Counted from the first letter of the stretch, positions 13,534 to 26,790 are shown. The stretch: DNA of 64,000 bases from Hydractinia symbiolongicarpus (GCF_029227915.1 NC_079879.1:34042501-34106500); one strand, 5' to 3'. The notes: a model not told the origin generated them from the sequence alone. Made by a program: numbers and translations.

Positions 13534-16500
13534 TCAAGTGGATAAAGTTGGTCTCTCTCCCACGCCATTACAAATATCGTATACGAGTTGACTGACTTGA
13601 GTTGACAAAGTGGCAGTTGAAGCCTACAAGAAGAGAAAGAATATTTTCTTAGTTTGGAATTTTCAACACGACACATTTTGAAGGTTTTTTAAATACATCA
13701 AACTTTTCCTATCTGGGCTGACAGATTCAAATCTAAGAAAAGCCGGAGTCAACTACAAAATATTGAACATTACAGAAGATGCTTGCGTGTACGCTTTTTT
13801 GCATTAGTGCACGGCCGCACATAATAAATCATCTCCTACCCTTCCAACAAGTTTGTTTTCATTTTAAAGGTGATCTTGTTAGTGCAAAGAAAACGGGTAG
13901 TACTAAACCGTGTGCCCACCCTCACTCAGCCAAAATATTTACCCATCCACCCCAACCTACCAAAAAACATTTTGTTTATGGATAAGAAAGCACTGATCCA
14001 AATTACAGATGATTGAAAATAATTTGAAGATTTTTTGCTTTTGCATCGTCATGATAACACTAAAGATGCTAGAAAGAACTACCAGAAAACAAATTGAGAA
14101 CAACTATATACAGCAGGTAAAAGAAGAAACTGAAGGTAATGGTTTGTTCTAACAAAACGATATTGAAACTACGCAAAAAGATTTATAAAAGAGAGTATAT
14201 CAAAGTGCATCGAGAACCTCACCCATATCCTAGAAAGGGAAAAAATGATGAAATTCGTGCCATTTACGGGGCCCGAAAATTACGTTTTATCACAGGAATA
14301 TTCAAAATTTAAAGTTCCGAATCATTTTTAGCACCGTTGGTCTTCGGAAATGCAACATTAAGAAATTTAGAGAGTATCAACCAACTACAGATGATACTTA
14401 ACGAAAGCCAAAAAAGTTATCGACAGTTATCGACATAGTTAAGACATACTTGGTAACCAAGTTTCCATGTTGATAGATTGTCTGATTTGACCGCTGAGTC
14501 GGAAGCAGAATCTATGCTTGCAATACCTGACTGTTTGACATTGCTGATTGCAAACATTACAAGCAGAGTGAATTCCAGCTGCACTTGAAAGCTATAATTT
14601 GCTTACATCGATATCCAAATGTCAAGAGAAATGTGGTAAGCCAATCACCCAAGATGATAAATTGTACGATCATTAAGAAAGTCAAGTTGGATCGACAAAA
14701 AGACAGGGAAAAAAGAATAAATTATGGACCAAAAGTATATCCATTTGGATGTTCTTTTCACTATGAAAAGATTGTGGCTGATAAGGTGACAGTAGAGTCT
14801 GTATCTGAAGCAAACATTTATTAGGAATTTAGTCATCCGAGGATTTTGATATGACTCACATTCAGCGCAACTAAATTCATAGTATATATATTAGTTGTTT
14901 TCAAAACTCGTGAAAAATTGTCGTTTTGTTTTTCTTGTCACGTTTTTTAAAAATAGTTTGCTTATCATTTTATTACCCAGGTTAATAACCCAAATGTAGA
15001 GTTTTTTTTACAAGCTTGTGGGTTTATGCTTTTCATAATTTTGTTTCTTTAGGTTTTGTCTATTTAAGGCCTTCCTGTTTTGTTTTTTATTGACTTAAAA
15101 GTATTATTTTTTATAAGTAAAATCAAAATATACATCATTCTTTATTGTTTATGAAGTGTTTACTACTTGATTATTACAAAGTTTTTTTTGGCTACGTGGG
15201 GGTAGGGGGAAAATATATTTGCTGGGTGGGTGTGAGGTTTAACATCTTGGCTGGGTGGAGGTGGATGGGTGAATATTTTGGCTGGGTGGTAAATATCGGC
15301 TGGATTGGGGGTGACCACACGGTTTAGTATTACTTCAACCTTCTTGATGGGGCGTTTATCAAAATCATTTTTGCCACCATGGGTGCTTATTGGTGCGGGC
15401 GGAGATGGCGGTAGATTTTTCACTGATTTAACTCGGACTTATATATTCAGCAAACCTACTCACCTGACTTTCAGATTCTGCATATACTCGGACAACATCT
15501 TCGGTTCCTGAAGGACTAAAAATATGAAATATAAACAGCTGAACAATGAAATAAAACTTAAAAAGAATGAAAAGGTGGTAAGTATAAATTTACACGATCT
15601 GGTTCTCTAACACTTTATGACCCCACATACAGCAATACACCAATTACACGGCTTTTTTTTTAAATTACAATAAATGCTGCGTTATGTTATGTCTGCTCAC
15701 CGAACAAAAGAGCGAGCACGTGGCAAATTCTTCGTCAGCTCATCAATTCTATTTTGCAATTCTATCGGTTCGACAACCTTCGTTTCATCTTCGTTCGTTT
15801 TAATGACGCGACGATCTTTTACCTAAACAACAAATATATGTTTAAATTATAATAAAATGTGAACGATGACCTCTCAAAACTGTCTAAATACAACGCCGAA
15901 CTTACAAAAACTTTGTTCAGTTTATTTGGTATGTCGGTGTACTCCTTGTCCCAATCTTTACATGTCCACTAAAATTTATTAACATAGAAATTATTCAAAA
16001 AAGTAAAGATAAGATTAAAACAACGATATAAAAAGAAAGAGAAAAAGTCTTACTTGCTTTTCGTTGAGAATGGCTTCTACTAATAACATATCTGATATTG
16101 CATCACCAACTGTCTAAAATATTTAACCTGGATTTCTTTTGCGTGTATGATAAAAACAAACATCAACAGAAAGCTTTCAATGAAAATATTACCTGGTTAG
16201 TGAGATCAACGAAAGCTTTCAAAATTTCACTTGCTTGTTTTTGCTCGTCACTGAACATATTAAAAATGTAACGTTAAAATTAAATTTCAGGTGATGAAAC
16301 TAAAAATTAATTAAAATATTCCTGTCCCATACCTTAAATTTTGTGGCGGCTGTCTTATTTCACTTTCAGCGTCTTTACTGTATATTATCTGAAAAGGAAA
16401 GAATGATGATTTGAGATTCAACTTTCATGTCGACAAGTTTCTCCATCAACGCGACACAGATTTTCTTCTCACCGTTCCATGACCATTCGCTTCAAAATAA

Positions 16501-19500
16501 ACTCCGATGTCATATTCAACAGCTTTAAGGTGAAGATGTTTAACTCCAGTTTTTGCGATCGCTACTGGAACTTTCTAAATACGAAGCGACATATTAATCA
16601 ACAAAGTTCAACGGTAACCGATTCGTAGATCTTTTACATGGTGACCACAAAAAATAAAATGTAAATTCCAGGACATTTCAGGACAAATTTGTAAAGTCAC
16701 AAGGCTTATAAAACCTTTGGGAATACAAGCAATTCTTTGAGATGCATGCAATGCAATCTAAAAATATTTACGGACAAATATGTTGCAGCATTTTACAAAC
16801 CTTGTTTTTAATTAACCCTTTTACCCTTGTGACCGGTAGAGTGGTTCTCTGGCTCCCTGTTATGCGGGCCTCTTAAAGGAGAACATGAAAGATCATGTGT
16901 GTAACATTTTGAGGATGACATTTAAAAAATAAATACCAAAATCATCAGTGATCTTTAAAACAAAAGGACCACATTTCAAAAGAAAGTTAAGTACTTTTCT
17001 TGTTTTGTTACCTTGAAGCAGCAATGACAAAAATTCTAATTTTTCGTTCTGGGAATATAGCCAATTTATTCTTGAGGTTACATGGAGCGAAGTGTATAAC
17101 TGGACTAACTTTACCTCACCAAAATCTACGATGTTTCTCCATATAATGAATTTGCAAGTTTTCTCACTAATGTGCTTTCACTGTAAAACTTAATAAAATA
17201 TTTTACTCTTCATCTGGAGGATTAGTTTTCATGTATTAAATTTTAAGGAATTAGCACTTTATTCATATTCAAAATTTATTCAGAATATGTAGCTATAGAG
17301 CATATTGCACTTAAGTAGTTTTTCTGTTTTTTTGGTCTTGTAAAGAAACTTCTGACCATGTGGATTGTTTTCTGGGACCTTTCATAATGTCAACAAACTT
17401 TGAACGCTAAGATGTTAATTTTCTGAGAAATTTTAAGACTATAAAAAAAACCTAAAAATTAAAATTCAAATTTTTTTTCTCAATAAGTAAAGCTAAATAA
17501 GAAAGTTCTGGAAGCTTCCTAAAAAGAGATTAAAAGATTAAAAATTATGCTCATCATCATCATCATTCTCGGCTTAACGTCCGTTTTCCATGCTAGCATG
17601 GGTTGGACGGGGTATATTAATGACCCTCTTCCAATCTGATCTAGACTGTGTTAGATCTAAATTCAACTTCCTCTGTATCAAGTCTGTCCTTATAACCATC
17701 TTAAATTTTTTGTCAAAATTCCAGGATTTTCCAGGACAAGTTACTTTTTCCAGGATTTTTTAGGAATTTCCAGGACCGTGGTGATCATGTTTTATAAATG
17801 CAAATGTTCATATCATTTGTACACTTTTTTCAAATCCTCTCTATTAGCTTTAATATTTGTCTGGGGCAATTATCTGCTAAGATGGATATCTCCCTCTTAT
17901 AAAACGGGTGGTACAGTATAATTCGTTATCTTATAATTCGTGGCTTACCAACACAGTGTTTGTCTTTTAGTATTTAAATAGGGAGTATTTCAAAATGTTC
18001 ACGTCTGCAATCATCAGAATATAGCTTCCTTCAAAAACAAAGAATTGCAACTTTCTATTTCATTAACTTGTAAGATAATGGAAATACACAGAAAATAGAA
18101 CTTATTGTAGTAAGGTGTATAATTCGATTAAATGGAGTAGAAAATAGGCTATACATACCATTTTATTGTATAAATAATTTGTTGAGCTACCATTAGCATA
18201 TGCAGTTTGCACAACACCTGAAAAAAAAACACACATCAACACGTCCAATAATGTAGTGTTTGGAATCATATGATTGTTAGAACAAGAGAACCTGCAGTCA
18301 TAAAAAAGCTGAGGAAGTTTATATGCTAACTCGTAAAGAATGATATCTAAATCCACAAATAGATGTAAAAAACAAAGCAAAAAATATGTGATTCTTCTTA
18401 CCTAAGCCTTTAGTTAATTTAATTCCAATAATATCTAATTTTTCTTTAATATACGCTGCAATCTAACACAAAATAAAAATTATAAATAACAACAGCAGTG
18501 ACGCCATGTTGTGTATATTTTACAAAACCAAAACATACAAAAAAATTAACATACCAGACATGCAATTTTGTCTCCGTCCAAAAGATGAAAAGTCCCATCT
18601 ATAATGGTGAAAAGTTAGATAGTTAAAAGAGTTTTACCAAATTTGTATACTTTTCTTTCAAGTTCGCACTAATGAACGCTTGTTAAGACATTTGACTGTA
18701 CTAATCACAGTTGCACATACCCTCATCTTTATAGAAGTAAACAATCCGATCAGCATCTCCATCATAAGATACACAGCAGTCACCTTTCTCCAACTGTAAA
18801 CCTGGACAACAAATAAAAGATTAAAAATATGAAATAATTCAAAATCTCACATACATTCCGTTATACACAACATTCTATTATTTTGGCATTCTGCTGTACC
18901 TGACCAAATACAGCTGCAAACATTGCTCAGACGTTTAACAATATGTTACAGATTGCTGCAACTCTTATAAGATTAAACGAACACATAAAATCAGAACCGA
19001 TATGCGAACAATTTTCACTACTTTTTCTAACTTTTTTGATTAAGTAGTAAATAGCCTGCTTTTTATTGAATAGCTACCTGCAGGAGGCTTTTGATTAGTC
19101 TTTACAAAATCAGCTCCACACTAAAGAGAAGAAAAGAATGGTTATGTGGCTACGTAAACTATAAATACATTTGACTGTAACACGAAGTGCAGCTGAGAAA
19201 AACACAATAACAATTTTTTTTGGTAATAGGACTGCCACTGTAACACAACGCAGTTCGAATATAATATCATTTTTAAAAATTAAACCTTTATCATAATCTT
19301 CTACATTAGAGCAGTACTTTGCAAGATATATCATAACTATTGTACATACTTACACCTTCATTAAGTACACCAGAAGTACCATCATTATGAATGAGTAGCG
19401 ACAACGATGAAGCTAAGTGCTTCTGTAGTTGAGCAGCTTTTAAAGCGCCTACTCCATTCGCACCATCGACCTTGACTGATGCACATGTTTTGAAGCCCAT

Positions 19501-22005
19501 CTAAACATTTATGAAATATAAATTTTAAAAACAAAATCCTTCTTAAACCAGATTGTAATTAAATAAATTTTTAAATGTGCAAACAAAATCAAAAAATTGA
19601 AAATAATGACTCCAGCACACTTAATATCGTGTACTGACAGTAACATATCTAAAGTTGCCAGGTGGACACAGGACTGCTAGAGAAAAAGTGTCTGAGCAAT
19701 GAAAGCCCTGTTAATTAAATATTTAACAGCACAAAGAAACTCTATAGCCTGATATTCACTTCAAATCTCTCGTATTTAAAAGTTTGTGTTAAATTTTTGG
19801 GGTGTCATAGTCTTGCAGCGAATTAAAAAGTTTTTTTGTAATATACTCAATTTTTTTCCATTAGATACATTTAAAAGTTGCTGTGGTCACCATATCCTAT
19901 GCACTTGCATGTATATTATGTATGAATACATATATTACAATTAGGATAAGACGGCTTGCAAAGTAAAATAAAATAAAAAATGAGAACATTTTAGTGAAAT
20001 TGCTAGAAAATAGAAAACTTTTCAGTTTTGCAAATAAGAAAATCAAGAAGTACTGTAAACAAGAATATATATGTGCTCTTTAAAATCAGTCTTGATGCAT
20101 GACATTTAAACATTAAAATGAAAAAATTAAGACATTAAAATCACTATATCATCACCATCTTGTGTATTTTTAAATAAGCTGCACATAATTTTTTGTAGTA
20201 TCCTTCTTCGGTAGCTTCACCATATTCACCGTTTGTATTTGTGCAACATACGATGTAATGAAGTTGAGGTGTTGTTAACAAACCTAAAAAATATAATATA
20301 TATCATTCCAAAAACAATTAATGTGCATTTTAAGCAAATATAATCAAGTGCAAAAATTATTATGAATAGATATGGGCATAAGGGAGAGAAGTTCTTAACA
20401 ATCTGAACCACTTCCTGTGAAAAAAAAAAGGAAACAAGTTAGAAATTGTTGCATTACCAAAATCTTGACATTTTCCACCCATGCCTTCAACACCTTCTTT
20501 CACAGATTTCGACAAACTTTCACTGCTTGGTCTAAACAAACATTACAATGTTAAGGTTTTCACATCTGCTTTAAGAGTTAATGTAAAAAATGTGATTTAA
20601 AATATACCTTGTGTCTCTAGCAAGGATGACACATGCTTCATTGCTTAATTCAATATTTTCTTCTTTTACAATTTCTTGTAAGCAAGTAGACACCAATGAA
20701 TTTCTGAAGTAAAATACATACAGGTATTACAGAGATGAATAGCAACAACCATAATAATCACAAAAATACACCTTACTCAGCTTGAGCTAGTTTGGTTGCA
20801 TAACTTTCCCAAGATTGCTCTAGCATTTCTCCATAAGGGTCCACTAGTTTGACACCATTGTCCTGAAGTAAATGCATTTTTATGTAAGCAATAATTCCAT
20901 GTCAAAATATTGCAACATGTTTTGTTAACAGCAATATGTATTGCCAAGTTTTTGAATTATTGCGTTACATGCAGCTGCAGACACAACAAAAGGTATAAAA
21001 ATTTTGAAATCTAAATCGGTAAATGGTAGTCACATAAAAATTCTAAAAACCAACATGTCCAACGTAGCTGAAGCAAAATCCTCATAAGCAACTAGCTGTG
21101 ATGAAAGATTAAATTGTGGGAAATCCTTTTAGACATCCAGAGGAATGGCCAAACATACTAGAACATACATATTAAAGTTGAATAATTACTTGCACTGGGT
21201 TATGTGAAGCTGTAACCATGACACCAATAGCTTCTAAAATTTACAACACATAGGGTAAGTTTGTGTGAGGCAAAGTAGATACACTCTTAACAAATTAGGC
21301 ATATTGTTTTGACATTATTAAAATCAACCAGATTAACGTTAATGACATTGTTAAATTAACCATGTCTCCAAAACTGGATCAACCCACCCATGACATAAAC
21401 CCTTTAAAACTCAATATCTCCTTAATGGTTTGTTGAAAGCATATGACCCTATACATTATTTTGATCAGTGTTGAAGCTCTACACAATAAGAAATATTTGC
21501 ATGTTGACAGGTCCTTGATGATGTCCTCAAAATATATATCTATAATTTTTTGTTTCCCTAATCATTGGGCCCTTAACTAGTAGTCAATTAATTCAATGGT
21601 GTAAGCATGTTGAATATGATAAATATGAAATAAAAATTAATATAATAAAACAATTACACACATTTCTTAATATAAAGAAATATAAAGCAAGCAAATTGCT
21701 AAAAATTAAATGCTAACAGTGTCTTACTTCCATCTTTTGCTTTGGAACGTAAAGAAGCTAACAATCCCATGCGAAACATAACAGCATCTAACACTGACGC
21801 CCTATAAAGTTAACATTTTGAACAATTAAAAAGATCAGAAATTAAACAATATAATTATTTTTTGTGGTCATATAATTTTAATCCCTGTAAATATATATAC
21901 TTACTTTGTTCTAAATCCAGCTGTTCCATAGCTGATGTGTACATCCGACTTGGGATGACTTGTTGAAAGTTGTGTTATTCGATCAAAGTCAGGTACAGCA
22001 ACCAT
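13534..22005 (-). CDS. PGM3: Phosphoacetylglucosamine mutase, 21 exons, complete
   Basis: Cytosolic mutase converting GlcNAc-6-P to GlcNAc-1-P in UDP-GlcNAc synthesis. Exons (high to low): 22005-21905, 21801-21728, 21230-21190, 20862-20777, 20703-20608, 20531-20458, 20283-20156, 19500-19354, 19120-19078, 18801-18721, 18598-18555, 18462-18402, 18217-18159, 16574-16473, 16388-16333, 16250-16193, 16113-16054, 15968-15906, 15822-15701, 15515-15464, 13623-13534. All junctions are GT-AG and the phases close to 1,638 nt, or 545 aa, the usual family length. Key motifs are YGTAGFRTK (exon 1), TASHNP with the phospho-serine (exon 3), Mg-binding DGDADR (exon 10), sugar-loop FEANGHG (exon 14) and phosphate-binding RPSGTED (exon 20). 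The last exon encodes NGVGERP and the stop. A 1.4 kb inverted-repeat element sits in the final intron, and a dispersed repeat in the 18158-16575 intron. Confidence 0.97.
13903..15327. mobile_element. TA-flanked inverted-repeat element in last PGM3 intron
   Basis: The ends are CTAAACCGTGTG at 13903-13914 and its exact reverse complement at 15316-15327. Each is flanked by TA, as expected of a Tc1/mariner-type 2 bp target duplication. Inside both ends lie imperfect inverted arrays built on the words CCAGCCAAAATATT and ACCCATCCACC (13920-13980 and 15175-15315). The 1.2 kb interior has only short reading frames (for example 14585-14824, Lys-rich) and I recognise no transposase, so it is non-autonomous or decayed. 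It lies wholly within the intron between PGM3 exons 20 and 21. Confidence 0.7.
17550..17705 (+). repeat. Dispersed repeat, copy 2 (CAT-run plus hairpin core)
   Basis: Second copy of the repeat at 1112-1325, lying in a PGM3 intron. The palindrome CCATGCTAGCATGG is at 17588-17601 and the flanking GTCC/GGAC words extend the stem. The two copies match over about 150 bp with a few substitutions. This copy stops earlier at its 3' side. Confidence 0.75.
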
Positions 22006-22951
22006 AATTGTATATATCACGTTATGCTAAATTATGTGTTACAATTAAAATCAAATTAAAGATTTTTCTTACAGAACAGAGATAAATCTTAACGCAGAAA
22101 CACAGGTTCAGGGCACTTATTTATTTATTTGAAAGTGAGATACAAAAGAGGAGATTAGAAAACAATATTACAATGCAGGCTTCAAATTAGCAGGTCGCAA
22201 TTCGCAATTTGCAAATCAAAATGCTGTCTTTGCAAATCATTCTCTAAAGATTAAAATTGTAAATCCTATTTTTTCATCAATCGTTTTATCACCTATTTTT
22301 AAAATAGTTATTGCAACACAATTATCATAAGGGATCAATAGTAAGTGGGCTACAATGCTTCCGGACCACAGCTGCAAAACTGTTTTCTTCTTTACAGTCA
22401 GTTTTTTTTGGCAGCTGACTTTTTAATTCAAGCTCTGCACATTTTCATAAACTAAATTATGGTAAAAACCTATTATAAAAACCTATAAAGGTACTTATTA
22501 TAATTTTTTGTTAACATGGGTTTATTTGAGAGTGCACTATACTGTAACATAAAATAAGTGTTCATAATATCTTTTTACTAAATAAAAAACAAGAAATGTA
22601 GCAAAAAATAGGCAATGAAACACCGCAAAACACTTTTATTACATAAATTGTGTGTTTCAAAAAATACTAACTTATTTAAGTGGTCAATCGTGTATGCTGA
22701 GAAGCAAAAATAATTTTTTAGGCTCTAGTTATCAATTTTACATGAAACCACAAGTGAGAGGTTCCTGGGCAGTACATTTTAATTCTACAAGAAAAAAATG
22801 AACAGTGATGACAGTAAGGATTGATTTACACAATGAGAAATTAAAAACGCTGCAGATTAATTAAAAAGTTCTGTTCACACATAACATATTACACTTGTTC
22901 AAAACATTTCTGTATACAATTTTATGTCTTTAACACGATGAGTTTGTTTCT
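22006..22951. other. Intergenic between PGM3 start and ATP5MK stop
   Basis: AT-rich sequence with no recognisable exon. It should contain the PGM3 5'UTR and promoter and the ATP5MK 3' end. Nothing specific can be marked. Confidence 0.55.
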
Positions 22952-22956
22952 TTATT
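22951..22956 (-). terminator. AATAAA overlapping the ATP5MK stop codon
   Basis: The - strand reads CAATAAAG, so the stop codon TAA is embedded in a canonical polyadenylation hexamer. If used, the 3'UTR would be only 10-30 nt. A downstream signal cannot be excluded. Confidence 0.35.
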
Positions 22957-23269
22957 GTTTCTTCGTTTTTCTGGTGAATTTGTAGAGACAGTACAGTCCA
23001 AAATATCCTCCAAGCGTAGCAAGAACAACCTAAAAATATGTACAATATTATGAAATTGCATTATGCAATGCAATAAACAAACTTTTCAAAAGTTAGGTGT
23101 TCTGAAGAGGGGAATCTAACAACAATACATCACAACTAAAAGTACTCCTCGCACACTATATGTGTTTTGAAGGTCCACTTACATTTCTTCTGCCTCTAAT
23201 TGTATCATTGTTAAAATGAAATTTCCATCCAGTTCTAGCTAGCTGTTCAGCAGTCAAATGTTCAACCAT
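22952..23269 (-). CDS. ATP5MK: ATP synthase membrane subunit K / DAPIT-like, 54 aa
   Basis: A tiny two-exon gene: 23269-23183 (29 codons, ATG start) and 23029-22952 (25 codons plus TAA), joined in phase 0 by a GT-AG intron. The predicted protein has a short polar N-terminus and the words GWKFHFNNDTIRGRRN. A single hydrophobic segment follows (VVLATLGGYFGLYCLY) and then a basic tail (KFTRKTKK). The order of aromatic, Thr-x-x-Gly-Arg, membrane helix and Lys-rich tail matches the DAPIT/USMG5 subunit of mitochondrial F1Fo ATP synthase. In that family it is an inner-membrane subunit supporting dimerisation of the complex. Length is typical. The call rests on resemblance over about 35 residues, so an unrelated single-pass mitochondrial protein is the main alternative. 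Confidence 0.75.
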
Positions 23270-24650
23270 TTTTTCTAAAAGAATAATAATTGTTAGGTAA
23301 AGAGCACAAATGTTCACATGCAGAAACTTTCAGAGGATATGCAAATTTCAGTTTTTTCCTCCTTGTGAAAAGTTATTGCAAATGCCTCATATTTAGCTGT
23401 TTTAACGATCACATTAACACAAAACAAAAAATAACATAATTTTAATACAAAACATTTTTGTGAACAAGCCTGGTGTAGAGATTGTCCTCCTACCATCTAC
23501 TGAACCAATTCCCTAACTGACTTTTTAAACACAACGCATATCAACAGGTCCTAACATTTCAACTACCTCACCTGCTTTACCTCTCAGTTTACACTAGCCT
23601 TGATCGACCTTGTGTTATCTACCCTATATATTCGCTGGGTAACAGTCTGACCATGCTCAAACCTGACATCTGCCCTATAGTGAGCAACATTTTCACTTCT
23701 ATGAGTTCTAGTTTCGTTTATACAGTTTATCTGATAACTGTTCTTACATCCATTAATAGTTTTGGCATTGTTTAACAGCTATATGCTATTCCTAGTGCCA
23801 ACAATTCACAAACCAAACTTAGCATGTTTTGTGCCACATAGTGACACCATCACCAGGACTGAATGTCTCATTCCATAGTTTGAACATCCTGGTTGTAATA
23901 TAGGCATCATACCTATCTTTTTATGACTCTTGTGTATAGATCTTGTAATAGAATGTAAAGTAGTTGTTTGTAACAACAAAGTCCTATGTTGTCATTACTA
24001 GTGGAAAAATCCACGGTTCGCCTGTCTTTTTTATACCGTACTGTGTGCGTCTCGCTACTTGTGCAACTAAGCTACCATTTTGCGTGACAGACGGATAGAC
24101 GTATACAGGTATTATAATATAGATGTCTAAAATGTCTTTTCCTGAACGAAGGTTTAAAATCAAAGTCTTCCCTAATATTTAAAGTGACGCGACTCAATCC
24201 TTTGTAGCTCATAAGTTATTTGTTTCTGATTCTTTGTCTTAATTTATTAAGGATACTGTAAGGGAAGGTGAGCATGATTTTTTAAATCACTATATATTCA
24301 CATAAATTTAATATATTTAAATGTATGAATATTTGGAAAGATCTCAACATTTTCTATAGGTTGATGTAAGTTTTGCAATAAAATGAAAAATACAAGGATT
24401 TACAAGGTAGAGAAAATTTGATCCCCTCCTTCATGTTTGAAGTTTCCTTTACAAAACAACTGAAATTTTTCCCATCTTTTTCGATTATCTTATTCAGGAT
24501 AGATGTATCTAAAATGGTTTTCAGATTTTTTCTTAATTCTAAGTCATTTTGTTTAAATTTGCCCTTTTCAGAAATTCAACTTTTTGTAACTCATATTTTT
24601 CATAACTTATATACACCATAAGTTTGGTCAGAGTTATAATAAGCAAAAAA

Positions 24651-24692
24651 AATCGAAAAACCATTTGGGATACCCCAAATGGTTTTTCGATT
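24651..24692. repeat. Perfect 19-bp-arm hairpin
   Basis: Left arm 24651-24669 and right arm 24674-24692 are exact reverse complements around a 4-base loop (ATAC). Its arms are unrelated in sequence to the other three long hairpins of the window. Confidence 0.93.
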
Positions 24693-25479
24693 ATTCAGCT
24701 TGACTTTAAACCAACTCTCCTACGCAGAAGTTGCCTGGTTATGTAAAAGAAAGTCAAAATGCAAGCACTACTTCACGAAAAAATGAACAAAGAGAAAACT
24801 AGCTTTACAAATTTTCAATGATAAACAACTTGTCGATGACTTCTCTAAAATAACCATAGTAACGATCACCTTAAGCGCGCTGCTTGCAGGTTTTATTTTG
24901 AGAATGATAATAAACTTTACTCAAATATTATTTTTCTTTCTGTATGCGTGTATATAAGTAAATAATGACTGAAAACAAAAATAATATTCAATTGATCTTT
25001 GACAAGTTTTCTCAGGTTGGTCCTCATTCTTTTTGTGACATGATTGACACATTGGAGATTAGGCACACGAAATCAAAAACATTTATTGGTATAATAACAC
25101 ATAGTCAGTATGATACCAAATATGTATTCTAAGGAGATCATACTTTGATCCCAAAATAATAAATGAGTTGTTTATTTATAAATAAACATACTTCCAGATA
25201 TAATTTAGGAATAAAAATTTCGCTATTAAAAGAATCTGTTTTTTTTTTATACCCATGAGCCCATTTTTATACCCATAAGCAAGTTGAAAAAGCAACTTCT
25301 GCTGAAGTATTTAGACAAGAAAAACACTGAGATACCTTGCACATACACTTGTGTTTTTTTTCCTGTAAAGTGTTGTGTTTTCTGGGTTTGAAAATATTTT
25401 GCTAACCATTGTTATTAACCTAATTCAAGTGATTTAAACTCGATAAAGGTACAGTCAAAAAACAATACGGTGAGCTTAT

Positions 25480-26108
25480 ACAGTCAGGGTAAACACCTAA
25501 TTAGGCGGCATGACCTAATTAGGCAAGTCGTTTAGTTAGGCGACATGCTGTAGTTTAATTAGGCTACCCGTAGTCTAGGCGAACGAAAACTTTCCGTTGT
25601 AAATACGTCAAAATCATTGCGTTTCGCACTGCAATTTTTATGTGAATCAAATCTGTCCACTTTGCAGATAATTTTGACCAATTATGGTCTTATTTGCATC
25701 GCGCATTGGTAACTTATGGCCCAAACCTCGTGTGACACTATTTGTTGTTTTAAATAATGGGATTTCAGCCATTCAGGCCGCAGGGAAAAAATAAATATGG
25801 CGGACGAAAACGTCACCTAAATAGGCGACACTTAACCTAATTATGTTATATATTTCATTTTAACATAATCTTAGTTGCGCGAACATATCGAGGCACAAGT
25901 GACAATTTTGGAATCATGGTCGCGTAGACTATCCATTCTGAACAAAGATTTTTTGCGACTTTTTCTTAGGAATGTGTGAAAAGCCATTAAATATTGTAAT
26001 GTCTTAACTAGGTTACATATGGCCTAACTAGGCTACAATGAGTCGCCTAAATAGATGGCATGCCCTAATTAGCCTACTGTCGCCTAATTAAGTGTTTACC
26101 CTGACTGT
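25480..26108. mobile_element. 629 bp inverted-repeat element rich in CCTAATTAGGC
   Basis: The terminal inverted repeats begin ACAGTCAGGGTAAACAC at 25480 and end with the reverse complement at 26108, with near-identity over about 30 bp. No clear target duplication was found. The element contains about twelve variants of the word CCTAATTAGGC (or its half TAGGC), in both halves and both orientations. There is no coding capacity, so it looks like a non-autonomous DNA element. Confidence 0.75.
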
Positions 26109-26463
26109 GTGTTATACGAAGCGTGCTATTGGCATGAGTGGCATATTTGGATTTATTAGCAAAAATTATCTAAGATAGGAAATTTGGAATCAGAAAAGAT
26201 TATTAGAACAGGATTTATTGTAATTTAAATTTTTCAAATTTTATAAGAGTTTGAACAAAATATGAAACATTTTCACTGCAGTTGATTTGCATAGTCATCT
26301 CTTCATAAAACATCAAAAGTTTGGCTACTAATAGAGCCAGTTGTACTTAGTTCATAACCTTAACCCATAGATTGCTGAATTCAAATATGTTCAAATTTTT
26401 GTTGAAAATGATCAGAAAATGTAAAGCATGTTAACTTGGATCTGAGAATTTTGTTATTGGTTA

Positions 26464-26782
26464 CTGGAGTGGTGACGTAGATTAGTGGTTAGTGCTCTGT
26501 GCGGGAGACAGGGGTTCGATTCCTCTTGATGGCGATTCAACATTGGCGAGTGAATGTTACCATAGCCCTGGGTTAACCCAAGCCATGTGAGGGAATTTGA
26601 AGAGATGGCTCACTGTGTGGGGTGTTGGATGTTGCAGGGAGTTGTCTAGTAGAGTGCGGGCACTAATTGGGTCTGCGTTGCTCAAAATGAGCATTAAATG
26701 CTCTAGGACTTTCCATCTAAGCCATGGCCCCTCCTGGAAATAATAGACAAGGTATATCCCTCGATATTTGTGTAATATGCAC
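26464..26782 (+). mobile_element. tRNA-derived SINE
   Basis: The head carries a pol III A box-like TAGATTAGTGG (26478-26488) and a perfect B box GGTTCGATTCC (26513-26523), spaced as in tRNA genes. About 250 bp of non-tRNA body follows, then a tetranucleotide tail. The head does not fold as a functional tRNA with a clear anticodon arm, and the attached body argues for a SINE. Confidence 0.8.
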
Positions 26783-26790
26783 ATCTATCC

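Noticed and set aside
14585-14824. A 79-codon Lys-rich frame inside the PGM3-intron element
   Set aside because: Short, with no transposase motif. Treated as part of the decayed interior of the element.
26464-26545. A possible tRNA gene
   Set aside because: A and B boxes are present, but no proper acceptor stem or anticodon arm was seen and a 250 bp body with tetranucleotide tail follows, so it is a SINE head.
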